Shown: piece by piece, positions 1 through 11,751 of the stretch
How the letters are laid out: every line of letters begins with the position of its first letter
How positions within the stretch are numbered: position 1 is the first letter of the stretch
The notes under the pieces: generated by a model
What the model saw: only the letters and a program-made list of their open reading frames with translations
The model's database searches: none
What the model was told of the DNA's origin: nothing
Assembly (NCBI RefSeq): GCF_023158935.1
Contig: NZ_CP096120.1
Span: 1 to 64,000 of the forward strand
Origin: Acinetobacter portensis
Lineage (GTDB): Bacteria > Pseudomonadota > Gammaproteobacteria > Pseudomonadales > Moraxellaceae
Reading direction: 5' to 3'
DNA: 64,000 nucleotides
Program-made: the position numbers and the translations under genes

Positions 1-1374
1 ATGCTTTGGACAGACTGCTTAACTCGTTTAAGACAAGAGTTATCGGGTAATGTCTTTACAATGTGGATTCGTCCTTTAATTGCAGAAGAATTAAACGATA
101 CATTGCGTTTGTACGCACCTAATCCATATTGGACGCGTTATATTCAAGAACATCACTTGGAATTAATTTCTATTTTGGCTGAACAACTGTCTGAAGGGCG
201 TGTGTGTAAAGTTGAAATTTTAGTTGATTCACGACCTGGTGCTATTTTATCTGCAAGTGAACAACCTGCAACAACAACTGCTGCTTTAGAAATAGCACCA
301 GTTGTTAAGCCGAAAAAAGAGAAAGAAGAATTAGGGCATAAAAATAACCGTAAACGCTTACTTAATCCGTTATTTACTTTTTCTTTATTTGTGGAAGGTC
401 GTTCAAACCAAATGGCTGCTGAAACATGCCGTAAGGTTTTAACTCAACCAGGCGCATCTCAACACAATCCTTTATTTTTATATGGACCTACGGGTTTAGG
501 TAAAACACACTTAATGCATGCTGTAGGGAATGCTTTATTGCAAGCGAAGCCCAATGCACGTGTGATGTATATGACTGCCGAAAGTTTTGTTCAAGATTTC
601 GTAAAGTCATTACAGCAAGGAAAAGTAGAAGAATTTAAAAAAAATTGTCGTTCTTTGGATTTATTGCTGGTTGATGATATTCATTTACTGGCGGGTAAAG
701 AAGCAAGCCTTGTTGAATTCTTTTATACGTTTAATGCATTGTTAGATGAATCTAAGCAAATTATTTTGACTTCAGATCGTTATCCAAAAGAATTAACAGA
801 ATTAGATCCACGTTTAGTTTCGCGTTTTTCATGGGGCTTATCTGTAGGTGTTGAACCACCAGATATTGAAACTCGTATCGAAATTTTGTTGAAAAAAGCT
901 GAAAGTAACGATGTTGATTTACCACGCAACTGTGCTTTATTTATTGCTCAACAAGTTGTTGCGAACGTTCGTGAGCTTGAAGGTGCTTTAAATAAAGTTG
1001 TGGCTATTTCACGTTTTAAAGGGACTCCAATTGATTTAGAAGTCGTTCGTGAATCTTTAAAGGATGTTTTAGCAATTCGTGCGCGTACCATCAGTACTGA
1101 AAATATTCAGCGTGTCGTAAGTGAATATTTCAGAATTCCGTTGAAAGAAATGATTGGTCCAAAACGTACACGAATTTATGCACGCCCGCGCCAATTGGCA
1201 ATGGGTTTGGCACGTGAATTAACTGGTGATAGTTTCCCTGAAATTGGGATGGCTTTTGGTGGTCGAGATCACAGTACAGTGATGCATGCATGTGAAAAAG
1301 TGCAGAGCTTACGTGAAGAAGATCCGATCTTTAATGAAGACTATAAAAACTTGCAACGCTTGTTGCAAAGCTGA
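1..1374 (+). CDS. dnaA: Chromosomal replication initiator DnaA
   Basis: This is the AAA+ initiator that binds DnaA boxes at oriC, melts the origin and loads the helicase. Seen in the 457-residue protein: an N-terminal helicase-interaction domain (about 1-85), a variable linker, Walker A GPTGLGKT at about 162-169, Walker B LLLVDDIH at about 221-228, and the C-terminal DNA-binding signature GRDHSTV at about 421. The length is normal for the family. The ATG is the first base of the window, so the promoter and probably oriC lie just outside. The gene heads the conserved dnaA-dnaN-recF-gyrB cluster. Confidence 0.98.
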   Translation: MLWTDCLTRLRQELSGNVFTMWIRPLIAEELNDTLRLYAPNPYWTRYIQEHHLELISILAEQLSEGRVCKVEILVDSRPGAILSASEQPATTTAALEIAPVVKPKKEKEELGHKNNRKRLLNPLFTFSLFVEGRSNQMAAETCRKVLTQPGASQHNPLFLYGPTGLGKTHLMHAVGNALLQAKPNARVMYMTAESFVQDFVKSLQQGKVEEFKKNCRSLDLLLVDDIHLLAGKEASLVEFFYTFNALLDESKQIILTSDRYPKELTELDPRLVSRFSWGLSVGVEPPDIETRIEILLKKAESNDVDLPRNCALFIAQQVVANVRELEGALNKVVAISRFKGTPIDLEVVRESLKDVLAIRARTISTENIQRVVSEYFRIPLKEMIGPKRTRIYARPRQLAMGLARELTGDSFPEIGMAFGGRDHSTVMHACEKVQSLREEDPIFNEDYKNLQRLLQS

Positions 1375-1403
1375 TTAAAACTGTTCAAATTATGTTCTTG
1401 CAA

Positions 1404-1436
1404 TGCGGTATTTTCTACCGCATAGTAGACTACTAA
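1404..1436 (+). other. Tandem hairpins in the dnaA-dnaN spacer
   Basis: The 106-bp spacer holds a 7-bp perfect stem (TGCGGTA/TACCGCA, loop TTTTC, 1404-1422). A second inverted repeat, TAGTAG-A-CTACTA, follows at 1424-1436, then an A/T-rich run. There is no clean T-tract, so it may be an attenuator or RNA-processing structure rather than a full terminator. The role is inferred only. Confidence 0.35.
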
Positions 1437-1480
1437 AAAATTTATTTATTATTAATCTTCAGTTGTTAGAGGAATGAATC

Positions 1481-2629
1481 GTGCGTTTGAAAATCGCCAA
1501 AGAAAGTCTATTGAATGTTCTATCACATGTTGTTGGAGCGGTAGAGCGTCGCCATACTTTAAACATTCTGTCTAATGTGAAAATTCAAGTAACTAATGAA
1601 TTATTAACGATTACAGGTTCTGACTTAGAAGTTGAGCTTGTTGCAAGCATGCCTTTAACGGAAGGTGCGTGCTTACAAGTGGGTGAAACAACAGTTCCTG
1701 CACGTAAGTTGGTAGATATCTGTAAATCATTACCAACAGCAGCGTTAATTGACTTTCAAATTACTGAAGATCAACGTTGCATTTTAAAATCTGGAAATAG
1801 TCGTTTTGTATTAGGAACTTTACCAGCAGAAGACTATCCGCTTTTAGCAACTGAAAATGTACAAGGCACAGAAGTTTCTGTAACTCAGCGTGAATTAAAA
1901 CGTTTATTTGAAAAAACTGCATTTGCAATGGCAGTTCAAGATGTACGTTTTTATTTAACAGGTACATTGTTAGAAATCGATCAAACACAACTTCGTGCTG
2001 TTACGACTGATGGTCACCGTTTAGCATTGTGTGAAACTGCGGCAACATCTACAGCGACACAAGCTGTTCAAGCAATTGTTCCACGTAAAGCAGTAGGTGA
2101 ATTACAGCGTTTATTAAGTGTTGAAGATGAGCAATTATCTTTGTTAATTGGTCGTGAATTACTTAATGTGACGATTACAATTGCAAACCGTGACAAAGAA
2201 CAAGGTGATATTACTGTTCGTTTCACGACTAAATTGATTGATGGTAAATTCCCTGATTACCGTCGTGTAATTCCACGTGGTGGCGACAAAGTTGTAATGA
2301 TTGCACATGATGTATTTAAACAATCACTTCAACGTGTTGCGATTTTAAGTAATGAAAAATTACGTGGTGTGTTCTTAAACTTCAATGCAGATTCATTGCA
2401 GCTTCGTGCGAATAACCCAGAGCAAGATGAAGCAATTGAAGATTTAGCAATTCAGTACGCTGATGCATCTTTAGAAATGTCTTTTAACGCGCAATATTTA
2501 ATTGAAGTATTAAGCGTTTTAGATGGTGATGATGTTTCTATTACCATGACTGAAGCGAATCAATCTGTATTGGTACAAGATCCAACGCAACAAGATCAAA
2601 CTTATGTTGTTATGCCAATGCGTGTTTAA
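1481..2629 (+). CDS. dnaN: DNA polymerase III beta subunit (sliding clamp)
   Basis: This is the ring-shaped processivity clamp that tethers the replicative polymerase to DNA and recruits repair and mismatch-repair partners. The protein has 382 residues, slightly longer than E. coli DnaN, with the usual three similar clamp domains and the C-terminal segment ending YVVMPMRV, which is the typical clamp end. The start is GTG, preceded by TTAGAGGA at a suitable distance. It lies between dnaA and recF and is probably co-transcribed with recF, 27 bp downstream. Confidence 0.97.
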   Translation: MRLKIAKESLLNVLSHVVGAVERRHTLNILSNVKIQVTNELLTITGSDLEVELVASMPLTEGACLQVGETTVPARKLVDICKSLPTAALIDFQITEDQRCILKSGNSRFVLGTLPAEDYPLLATENVQGTEVSVTQRELKRLFEKTAFAMAVQDVRFYLTGTLLEIDQTQLRAVTTDGHRLALCETAATSTATQAVQAIVPRKAVGELQRLLSVEDEQLSLLIGRELLNVTITIANRDKEQGDITVRFTTKLIDGKFPDYRRVIPRGGDKVVMIAHDVFKQSLQRVAILSNEKLRGVFLNFNADSLQLRANNPEQDEAIEDLAIQYADASLEMSFNAQYLIEVLSVLDGDDVSITMTEANQSVLVQDPTQQDQTYVVMPMRV

Positions 2630-2656
2630 TTTGCAGAATTTTATTCAGATTCAATT

Positions 2657-3739
2657 ATGCATATCACGCGTTTAAACATAGAACGTGTTCGAAACTTAAA
2701 AGCGGTTGCACTTCAAGAGTTGCAGCCGTTTAATGTCTTTTATGGGCAAAATGGCTCAGGAAAAACATCTGTTTTAGAAGCTATACATTTGTTGGCAACA
2801 GGACGCTCATTTCGAACGCATATTCCAAAAAACTATATTCAAAATAATACGCAAGATGCCATCGTATTTGCACAATCTCTAACTGAAAAAATAGGGATGC
2901 AAAAACTGATAAGTGGCGAACAAATTATAAAAGTGAATGGTGATAATGTTGCAACTCAAGGTCAGCTTGCAAAAATACTACCTTTACAGCATATAGATCC
3001 GCAAAGTTCAGATATTATTGACTATGGTGCAAAACCAAGAAGACAATTATTAGATTGGATGATGTTCCACGTGGAACCTGAATTTTATCATGCGTGGCAA
3101 TATTACTCTCGGGCACTTAAACAACGGAATAGTTTATTAAAAGTAAATAGACGTTTAACACTTTCGGACTTAGAGCCATGGAATTTAATGCTCAGTGAAT
3201 ATGGTGAAATATTACATAGTCAGCGGGTAGGAGTAGTTGAAAAGTGGAAGCAATATTTTGCGCAAGATTTACAGACTTTATTACCTAATTTAAATATTGA
3301 ACTAGAATATGTAGCAGGCTTTCGTGCAGATACAGGATTGTTGAATGATCTCACAAATTATCATTATAAAGATGTCGAGCGAGGCTATACAGAGTTTGGT
3401 CCACATAAAGCAGATTTGCGTTTAAAAACTCCAACAGGAGATGCAGATAATGTATTATCACGTGGACAAAAAAAATTACTTGTTATGGCACTAAAGCTAT
3501 CGCAGATTGCAATGCTACATGATTGCAATAGGGAAACTGTGGTATTATTAGATGATCTGACAGCAGAATTAGATTTAACCGCACAACAACGTTTAATTGA
3601 GCGATTGAGCCAACTTGGTAGTCAAGTTTTTATTACCACATTAGACCATGAATCAGTACAAAAGCACTTACATGATTTGTCTATCTCATATCAGTTATTC
3701 AATGTTGAAAACGGTACAGTTCAAGTTGTTGTGCAATAA
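2657..3739 (+). CDS. recF: DNA replication and repair protein RecF
   Basis: RecF is an SMC-like ATPase that acts with RecO and RecR to load RecA at gaps and stalled forks. Seen: Walker [10 protein letters not shown] at about 30-38, the ABC signature LSRGQKKLL near the C-terminus, and Walker [13 protein letters not shown]. The 360 residues match the family. The coding sequence also carries an exact Pseudomonas-type parS site at 3063-3078, so part of the gene may double as a ParB loading site. It is 43 bp upstream of gyrB. Confidence 0.97.
   Translation: MHITRLNIERVRNLKAVALQELQPFNVFYGQNGSGKTSVLEAIHLLATGRSFRTHIPKNYIQNNTQDAIVFAQSLTEKIGMQKLISGEQIIKVNGDNVATQGQLAKILPLQHIDPQSSDIIDYGAKPRRQLLDWMMFHVEPEFYHAWQYYSRALKQRNSLLKVNRRLTLSDLEPWNLMLSEYGEILHSQRVGVVEKWKQYFAQDLQTLLPNLNIELEYVAGFRADTGLLNDLTNYHYKDVERGYTEFGPHKADLRLKTPTGDADNVLSRGQKKLLVMALKLSQIAMLHDCNRETVVLLDDLTAELDLTAQQRLIERLSQLGSQVFITTLDHESVQKHLHDLSISYQLFNVENGTVQVVVQ
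3063..3078. promoter_or_regulatory. parS: parS centromere-like site (in recF)
   Basis: The 16-mer TGTTCCACGTGGAACC is identical to the Pseudomonas parS sequence bound by ParB and lies inside recF, about 3 kb from dnaA. Three weaker copies occur elsewhere in the window. Known: ParB-parS nucleoprotein near oriC drives chromosome segregation and SMC loading. Inferred: this is the primary parS of this chromosome. Confidence 0.85.
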
Positions 3740-3773
3740 TTTTCCAAGTTTGGATAAACCTATTTTTCACTAG

Positions 3774-6251
<2,478 letters not shown>

Positions 6252-6262
6252 TTGATATTCTT

Positions 6263-6290
6263 AAAAAGCATCCTACGGGATGCTTTTTTT
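6263..6290 (+). terminator. gyrB intrinsic terminator
   Basis: An 11-bp stem (AAAAAGCATCC/GGATGCTTTTT) with loop TACG runs into a T-tract, 12 bp after the gyrB stop codon. Confidence 0.9.
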
Positions 6291-6405
6291 ATGTCTTATT
6301 AAAAATACAAAATAATTAAAAAATGTACTTTTATAAAATTGACTTATTTAAGCAACATAATGATGATGGATGAAAAGAAATCCTGAATAACAGGTGGAAT
6401 ATAAC

Positions 6406-6768
6406 GTGAATTATTTATTAGAACAAAGTCGTGATGCTTGGATCAATGCCTTTTTTACAGGAAACTATGAGGTGTTGGCACAATATGAAGATGAAAACTT
6501 TAAAGTTATTTATGAGCAAGATGGTCGTATTGAAACTAATTCAGTGAGATATGAACGTATTGCGCATGCTGTACAAAATGGCGTATGGAAGCCACGTAAT
6601 CCAGATGTGGAATTTGAAGAGTTCGAATATAACAATGACCTTAATCAATGCACGGTTTTAATTGGACTGGAGCAAGGAAAAACGATGATTCAGGAAAATT
6701 GGATTTTTGATGGACGATGGAAAATCACAGAATTAAGATTTTTAAAGAAGAAACTTGAAGAGAGTTAA
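6406..6768 (+). CDS. Small NTF2-like (SnoaL/DUF4440-type) protein
   Basis: A 120-residue soluble protein. The pattern of an N-terminal helical pair (LLEQSRDAWINAFFTGNYEVLAQYEDENFKV), a central strand-rich part and a C-terminal strand ending in WIFDGRWKITELRF is typical of the cone-shaped NTF2-like fold. The substrate or role is unknown. I chose the GTG at 6406 because AGGTGG sits 8 bp upstream; an earlier in-frame GTG at 6394 lacks a ribosome site. The gene stands alone between terminators. Fold assignment is by pattern only. Confidence 0.6.
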   Translation: MNYLLEQSRDAWINAFFTGNYEVLAQYEDENFKVIYEQDGRIETNSVRYERIAHAVQNGVWKPRNPDVEFEEFEYNNDLNQCTVLIGLEQGKTMIQENWIFDGRWKITELRFLKKKLEES

Positions 6769-6780
6769 TTTTAGAAATAA

Positions 6781-6818
6781 AAAAACCGCAAAGTAGGTTA
6801 ATTTACTTTGCGGTTTTT
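6781..6818. terminator. Bidirectional terminator
   Basis: A long stem (AAAAACCGCAAAGTA / TACTTTGCGGTTTTT) with A- and T-runs on both sides lies between the convergent NTF2-like and ABC-F genes and can serve both. Confidence 0.9.
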
Positions 6819-6835
6819 TGAAGAATTAATAAATC

Positions 6836-8773
6836 TTAATCATCAAAAGAATTTTCTAACTCTTCTAATTCCATCATTAATTCCAAAATGAGTTCTTCAG
6901 CAGTTTCAAGCTTAGCTTTCAATTCTGTTTGCTCATTCATAAGCTTTAACAAATCATCTTTACGACCTGCTTCGTATAAAGCTGTATCGCCAAGCAAGTT
7001 TTCAATTTCGACTAAACGAGGCTGAATTTTTGCAACAACAGCTTCATTTTTTTCAATGTTTTTACGAATAGGGCGACCCAATTCACGACGACGAGCTGCT
7101 TCTTTACGTTGACCTTCTTTATCAAGTTTTGACAGAGTTGGTTTTACTTCAACTTGAGATTTAACAGGTACAGCAGGCTTTTGACCATTTTTCATCATGT
7201 CGATACGTGCTTGACGTAACCAATCTGCATATGCGACTAAGTCACCTTCAAATTCACGACTTACACCGCCATGAACTAAAATTAGCTCATCACAAACACT
7301 TGCCACTAATTGACGTTCATGTGAAACAAGAACAACAGCACCTTCATAGTCTTGAAGTGCCATTGTTAATGCATGACGCATATCTAAATCTAAATGGTTT
7401 GTTGGTTCGTCTAGAATTAATACGTTAGGGCGTTGCCATACAATTAAAGCCAATGCCAAACGTGCACGTTCACCACCAGAGAAGCTTTCACTTGGTGTAT
7501 CCATGCGTTCGCCACTAAAACCAAAGCTACCTAAGAATGAACGTAAAGATGCTTCGCTGATTTTTTTATCTGCAATACGCGCAAGCTGTAACATTGGACT
7601 TGCATTACCATCTAAAGCATCCATTTGGTGCTGTGCAAAGTAGCCAATGTTAAGTAATTCAGAGTCTTTACGCTCACCTTGCATAAGCTTTAAATCACCT
7701 ACAAGTGATTTAATTAAAGTCGATTTACCTGCACCATTCATACCCAATAAACCAATTCGGCTTGTTGGTGTAATTTGTAAATTTACATTGGTTACAATCA
7801 GCTTGTCGCCATAACCGATATCTGCATTTTCAAGTTCAAGTAAAGGCGAACTCATTTTTGTAGGTTCACGGAACGAGAACGTAAATGGTGTATCTACATG
7901 CGCAGCAGATAATTCCTGCATACGTTCAAGTTGTTTAATACGACTCTGAGCTTGTTTTGCTTTGGTTGCTTGAGCTTTAAAGCGGTCAATATATTTTTGC
8001 AAATGTGCACGTGTTTCAAGCTGCTTTTCATAAGCTTGTTGTTGTTGTGCTAAACGTTCACTACGGGTACGTTCAAATGTTGAATAGTTACCCGTGTAAA
8101 GAATAAGCTCTTGATTTTCAATGTGTAAAATATGATCTGTGATTGCATCTAAGAAGTCACGGTCATGTGAAATTAGAACGAGCGTACCTTCATAAGCTTT
8201 TAGCCAATCTTCAAGCCATAAAATTGCGTCTAAATCTAAATGGTTTGTTGGTTCATCAAGCAATAATAAGTCTGAACGGCTCATAAGCGTACGAGCAAGG
8301 TTCAAACGCATACGCCAACCACCAGAAAAGCTCGAAACATCAAGTTGAGATTGATGTTCAAAAAAGCCTAAACCAGCCATAAGTTGAGATGCTTTAGATG
8401 GTGCAGAATAACCATCAATTTCATCAAAACGACCATATAAATGAGCAAGTTCATCATCATTTAAACTTTCAGGATGATCTAATTTGTTTTGAATTTCCCA
8501 AAATTCTTCATCGCCAGAAAGAACAAAATCAATTGCTTTCATATCTAAAGCTTTAATTTCTTGCGCCATATGTGCAACTGTCCAAACAGCAGGACGCGTA
8601 AGTGAACCACTATCTGACTCTATACCGCCTAGCAGTGCAGAAAATAATGTCGACTTACCAGCACCATTCACGCCTGTTAAGCCAATTTTCCAACCTGGAT
8701 GTAGTTGCATGGATGCTTTTTGAAATAAAACACGCCCACTACGACGTATAGAAAGTTGGTCTAACTGAATCAT
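6836..8773 (-). CDS. ABC-F family ATPase (YheS-like)
   Basis: This is a soluble protein with two fused ABC ATPase domains and no membrane segments, the ABC-F class that binds the ribosome E site. Seen: Walker A GVNGAGKST (about 34-42) and GMNGAGKST (about 343), ABC signatures FSGGWRMRL and FSGGERARL, Walker B LLLLDEPTNHLD and VLILDEPTNHLD, a charged linker between the domains, and a C-terminal coiled-coil tail (about 560-645). The 645-residue length and the tail fit YheS/Uup-type housekeeping members better than short antibiotic-resistance ABC-Fs. The exact subfamily is uncertain. Confidence 0.88.
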   Translation of the reverse strand: MIQLDQLSIRRSGRVLFQKASMQLHPGWKIGLTGVNGAGKSTLFSALLGGIESDSGSLTRPAVWTVAHMAQEIKALDMKAIDFVLSGDEEFWEIQNKLDHPESLNDDELAHLYGRFDEIDGYSAPSKASQLMAGLGFFEHQSQLDVSSFSGGWRMRLNLARTLMSRSDLLLLDEPTNHLDLDAILWLEDWLKAYEGTLVLISHDRDFLDAITDHILHIENQELILYTGNYSTFERTRSERLAQQQQAYEKQLETRAHLQKYIDRFKAQATKAKQAQSRIKQLERMQELSAAHVDTPFTFSFREPTKMSSPLLELENADIGYGDKLIVTNVNLQITPTSRIGLLGMNGAGKSTLIKSLVGDLKLMQGERKDSELLNIGYFAQHQMDALDGNASPMLQLARIADKKISEASLRSFLGSFGFSGERMDTPSESFSGGERARLALALIVWQRPNVLILDEPTNHLDLDMRHALTMALQDYEGAVVLVSHERQLVASVCDELILVHGGVSREFEGDLVAYADWLRQARIDMMKNGQKPAVPVKSQVEVKPTLSKLDKEGQRKEAARRRELGRPIRKNIEKNEAVVAKIQPRLVEIENLLGDTALYEAGRKDDLLKLMNEQTELKAKLETAEELILELMMELEELENSFDD

Positions 8774-9021
8774 GAATAAAATTGAACATAAGCGAAAAGA
8801 TGGCTTATTCTAATGGATGCAGGAGATAAAAGAAAAAGAACAATCAATAATTTTATAAAGCTAATGATTTCATTGGTTTATGTTTTAATGAGTGGTGAAT
8901 ATAAATATATCTTTATAAAAATAATGTGAAAATTAAACCCCTTTAAAATTAAATAGTATAATTCTGATGAAAATAGTCTGAATTAACATTGAATCGCAGA
9001 TAACTGACCATATATTGTCTA
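8774..9021. other. Intergenic region, ABC-F to erpA
   Basis: This A/T-rich divergent spacer presumably holds the ABC-F promoter on the minus strand and leads into the erpA promoter. I see no convincing ORF, strong hairpin or repeat in it. Confidence 0.5.
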
Positions 9022-9030
9022 TGTTATACT
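9022..9030 (+). promoter_or_regulatory. erpA promoter (extended -10)
   Basis: TGTTATACT is a good extended -10 element about 50 bp before the erpA start. The -35 region is poor, as is common with extended -10 promoters. Confidence 0.5.
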
Positions 9031-9082
9031 TAACCCATAGTCTTTTATTTAAAGACGTTTGAATTGTATTGAGGAATCCCAC

Positions 9083-9418
9083 ATGACTGCCCAAGCACTT
9101 GAGCTATCTGATAACGCTGCAAATAAAGTACGCCAATTGCGTGACAGTGAAGGGAACCAAGACTTAATGCTACGTGTTTATGTAACGGGTGGTGGTTGTT
9201 CTGGTTTCTCTTACGGTTTTAACTTTGCAGAAAGCCAAAATGAAGATGATGCCGAATTCGTAAATGGCGATGTGAAAATGCTTGTAGATTCGCTGAGCTA
9301 CCAATATTTAGTAGGTTCAGTTGTAGATTATTTAGAAGGTTTAGAAGGTTCTCGCTTTGTGGTTCAAAACCCAAATGCAACAACAACATGTGGTTGTGGT
9401 TCTTCTTTCTCTATCTAA
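9083..9418 (+). CDS. erpA: Iron-sulfur cluster insertion protein ErpA
   Basis: This is an A-type carrier that delivers Fe-S clusters to apoproteins such as those of isoprenoid synthesis. Seen: HesB/IscA-like fold with the three conserved cysteines, one in GGGCSGF (about residue 39) and two in TTCGCGSSF at the C-terminus. Starting at the ATG at 9083 gives 111 residues, close to E. coli ErpA, with TGAGGAA 7 bp upstream; the in-frame TTG further upstream is unlikely. It is a single-gene unit followed by its own terminator. Confidence 0.93.
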   Translation: MTAQALELSDNAANKVRQLRDSEGNQDLMLRVYVTGGGCSGFSYGFNFAESQNEDDAEFVNGDVKMLVDSLSYQYLVGSVVDYLEGLEGSRFVVQNPNATTTCGCGSSFSI

Positions 9419-9442
9419 AATAAAATAGAGATATGAAATTTT

Positions 9443-9468
9443 AAAAGCCCTTAAAAGAGGGCTTTTTT
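9443..9468. terminator. Terminator between erpA and the LysR gene
   Basis: The stem AAAAGCCCT/AGGGCTTTT followed by T residues lies between convergent genes. Confidence 0.85.
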
Positions 9469-9494
9469 ATTGCAAGAAAAACTCAATATTTCAT

Positions 9495-10409
9495 TTAATT
9501 TATTTTTAAAGAATCTATTTGTTCTGGAATTCTATTTTTAAGAAAATCCAAACACAATCTTAACGCGAGTGTTCTGTATTGCCGACTTGGCGTAACAATA
9601 AAAACATCTTCTTGAGATAAGTGCCACTCAGGCAAAATGTGTATCAACTTCTTTTGTTTTAATAATGTAGCAACTTGAATTTCAGCAACCGCAGCAATTC
9701 CTAAGTTAGATTCTACTGCTGTAAGTGCATGTTCAGATGGCGTAACCGTTAAGCGACTGTGAATTTGAATATGCTTTGTTTGTTGCGCTTGAAAGAGTTT
9801 AATTTTATTTAAATTTCTATTATGTGAAATTAATCTGTGAGTTTGAAGTTGCTCAGGTTTATTTGGAATGCCGTATTGTTCTGCATATTGTGAGCTTGTA
9901 CATAAAATACGTCTAACCATACCCACATGTTGTGCATATAAATTTGAGTCGGTTAAATGCCCAATACGAATTGCAAAATCGAAACCTTCTGCAATTAAAT
10001 CTACCTTTTTATCATTTAGGTCTATATCAATTTCTATTTGTGGGTATTCACGAAGAAACTCAGAAATAAGTGGCAAAACCACCAATTTTCCAAAAGTTCC
10101 TGAAGCCGCTATTCGAATTCTGCCTTTAGGCTCTATTTCTAAATTAGATAAATCACTAGTAATAGTTTCGATTTGCTGAAAAATGGGTGAAATTTCTTTT
10201 AAAAACAACTTTCCTGCATCTGTAAGTGAGGATGCATTTGTATTTCGGTTTAAAAGTTTTATTTCCAAAATACTTTCAAGGCGCGAAAGCCGATTTGATA
10301 AAGTCGATTTCGCAATATCATATCTTTTTGAAGCAGCAGATAAACTTCCAGCTTCTGCAATTAATACAAACCAATATAGGTCATCTATAGAGTAGGGTAA
10401 GCTGTTCAT
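9495..10409 (-). CDS. LysR-family transcriptional regulator
   Basis: This has an N-terminal winged helix-turn-helix (about 1-60, with FVLIAEAGSLSAASKRYDIAKSTLSNRLSRLE) and a periplasmic-binding-protein-like effector domain. About 304 residues, the usual size. It is divergent from the DsbA-like/YdhR-like pair, the standard arrangement for a LysR protein controlling its neighbour. The inducer is unknown. The ATG at 10409 is chosen; a GTG at 10421 is also possible but its AAGG is only 2 bp away. Confidence 0.88.
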   Translation of the reverse strand: MNSLPYSIDDLYWFVLIAEAGSLSAASKRYDIAKSTLSNRLSRLESILEIKLLNRNTNASSLTDAGKLFLKEISPIFQQIETITSDLSNLEIEPKGRIRIAASGTFGKLVVLPLISEFLREYPQIEIDIDLNDKKVDLIAEGFDFAIRIGHLTDSNLYAQHVGMVRRILCTSSQYAEQYGIPNKPEQLQTHRLISHNRNLNKIKLFQAQQTKHIQIHSRLTVTPSEHALTAVESNLGIAAVAEIQVATLLKQKKLIHILPEWHLSQEDVFIVTPSRQYRTLALRLCLDFLKNRIPEQIDSLKIN

Positions 10410-10528
10410 ATTTTCGAACACAACCTTTCATTTTTATTGTCTATTCACATCATTATAGAACAGTTAAGTTATGTCAAACGGTCATTTGTATTGATCAACA
10501 CATAAACTAAATATGAAGGAACTTTCTC

Positions 10529-11272
10529 ATGGCTTTAAACTGTGATATTGAAACTGGTACGTGTAGCGTAGGCGATTTAACGCCCAAACAACCCCAACAA
10601 GAAAAAGAGTATTTGCATGATATGGCGCTAATTTATATTGGCGACCCAATGTGTTCATGGTGTTGGGGTTCATCTGATGTTGTGAAAGAAGCACGTGCAT
10701 CTGCCTTAGAAAAAGGGATTCAATTTTCTGCAATTGTAGGTGGTTTACGCCCTGGTGGTGGAGATGAGTGGAATGAAACACTTAAACGCTTTTTACGTAA
10801 AGAGTGGGCGAATATTCAACAAGCTACAAAACAGCCTTTTAGTTTTAAAATATTAGAGCGTGAAGAATTTAATTATGATACTGAACCATCGTGTCGTGCT
10901 GTGGTTGTTGCTCGTGATTTGTGGCAAGGTATAGATGACAATGATGAAAAATTATTAGAATTCTTTTCTGCCATTCAGCATAAATTTTATGTGGGCGGTG
11001 AAGATCCAGCAGCATTAGATTTTTATCAATCTATTTGTATTGAACATCATATTGATTTCGAAAAATTCTCTCAACTTTTTGAATCTGAAGTAGCGAAAGA
11101 CAAAACTCATGAAGAGTTTTTATTAAATAGAAGTTGGAATATTAAAGGTTTTCCAAGCTTTGCATTACGTGTTGGCAATCAAGTCACACCAATTGGTAGT
11201 GGTTACATGCAAATTGAAACAATTAATCAGGCAATAGAAACAGCAATTTCTAAAATAGAACAGGTTAAATAA
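10529..11272 (+). CDS. DsbA-family thioredoxin-fold protein (COG3531 type)
   Basis: A predicted cytoplasmic protein-disulfide or isomerase-like protein: there is no signal peptide. The redox motif CSWC lies in IGDPMCSWCWGSSDVVKEA (about 34-52), and the cis-proline region is IKGFPSFALRVG near the C-terminus. This PMCSWCWGF-type motif marks the FrnE-like DsbA branch. 247 residues. ATG with GAAGGA 8 bp upstream. It is the first gene of a two-gene operon with the YdhR-like gene 10 bp downstream, and divergent from a LysR regulator. The substrate is unknown. Confidence 0.8.
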   Translation: MALNCDIETGTCSVGDLTPKQPQQEKEYLHDMALIYIGDPMCSWCWGSSDVVKEARASALEKGIQFSAIVGGLRPGGGDEWNETLKRFLRKEWANIQQATKQPFSFKILEREEFNYDTEPSCRAVVVARDLWQGIDDNDEKLLEFFSAIQHKFYVGGEDPAALDFYQSICIEHHIDFEKFSQLFESEVAKDKTHEEFLLNRSWNIKGFPSFALRVGNQVTPIGSGYMQIETINQAIETAISKIEQVK

Positions 11273-11282
11273 GGACAATAAA

Positions 11283-11585
11283 ATGGCGTATATTTTACAA
11301 GTAGATTTTCCATATGAGGGACCTTGGGGCTCCGATATGGAACAAGCAATGAAACCTTTGGCCGATTCAATTACTTTGGAAAAAGGATTGATTTGGAAAA
11401 TTTGGACTGAAAATCAGAGTTTAAATGAAGCAGGTGGAATCTATTTATTTACCAGTTCTGTAGATGCTCAGAATTATATTGAAAAACATGAAAAGAGATT
11501 AAATGAAAATGGAATACATCAAATTCGTTATAAAATTTTTCATGTAAATCAGCAATTATCTCAGTTAAACAGAGCACCTATTTAA
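11283..11585 (+). CDS. YdhR-like putative monooxygenase
   Basis: A 100-residue dimeric alpha-beta-barrel-type protein of the YdhR family (ABM-like fold). Seen: MAYILQVDFPYEGPWG at the N-terminus, the central KGLIWKIWTENQ and GGIYLFTS segments. Known members are putative small-molecule monooxygenases with no established substrate. It is 10 bp after the DsbA-like gene and probably translated from the same message, so both may be controlled by the divergent LysR protein. Confidence 0.8.
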   Translation: MAYILQVDFPYEGPWGSDMEQAMKPLADSITLEKGLIWKIWTENQSLNEAGGIYLFTSSVDAQNYIEKHEKRLNENGIHQIRYKIFHVNQQLSQLNRAPI

Positions 11586-11645
11586 TGAAAGTAGGGTAGT
11601 TCAAACTTATGGGTTATGAATTGAATATGCTTCTGGTGTAGAGAA

Positions 11646-11661
11646 AGTTCCACGTGGGACA
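11646..11661. promoter_or_regulatory. parS: parS-like site (imperfect), intergenic
   Basis: AGTTCCACGTGGGACA differs from the recF parS core at one arm position and at the outermost base. It is the only copy here that is intergenic. It may be a weak ParB site. Confidence 0.5.
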
Positions 11662-11712
11662 TTTTTGACTAAATATTAAGCACCATCATTTTTTTTCTGT
11701 TTGCTATTATTT

Positions 11713-11744
11713 AAAGCTCATATCAGTTTAATGATATGAGCTTT
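11713..11744. terminator. Bidirectional terminator, ydhR-like/anmK
   Basis: A 13-bp perfect stem (AAAGCTCATATCA/TGATATGAGCTTT) with a 6-nt loop lies between convergent genes. Confidence 0.8.
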
Positions 11745-11751
11745 AATAGAT

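Noticed and set aside
2269..2284. parS-like TTCCACGTGG in dnaN
   Set aside because: Only one half matches; it encodes a conserved IPRGG stretch and looks coincidental.
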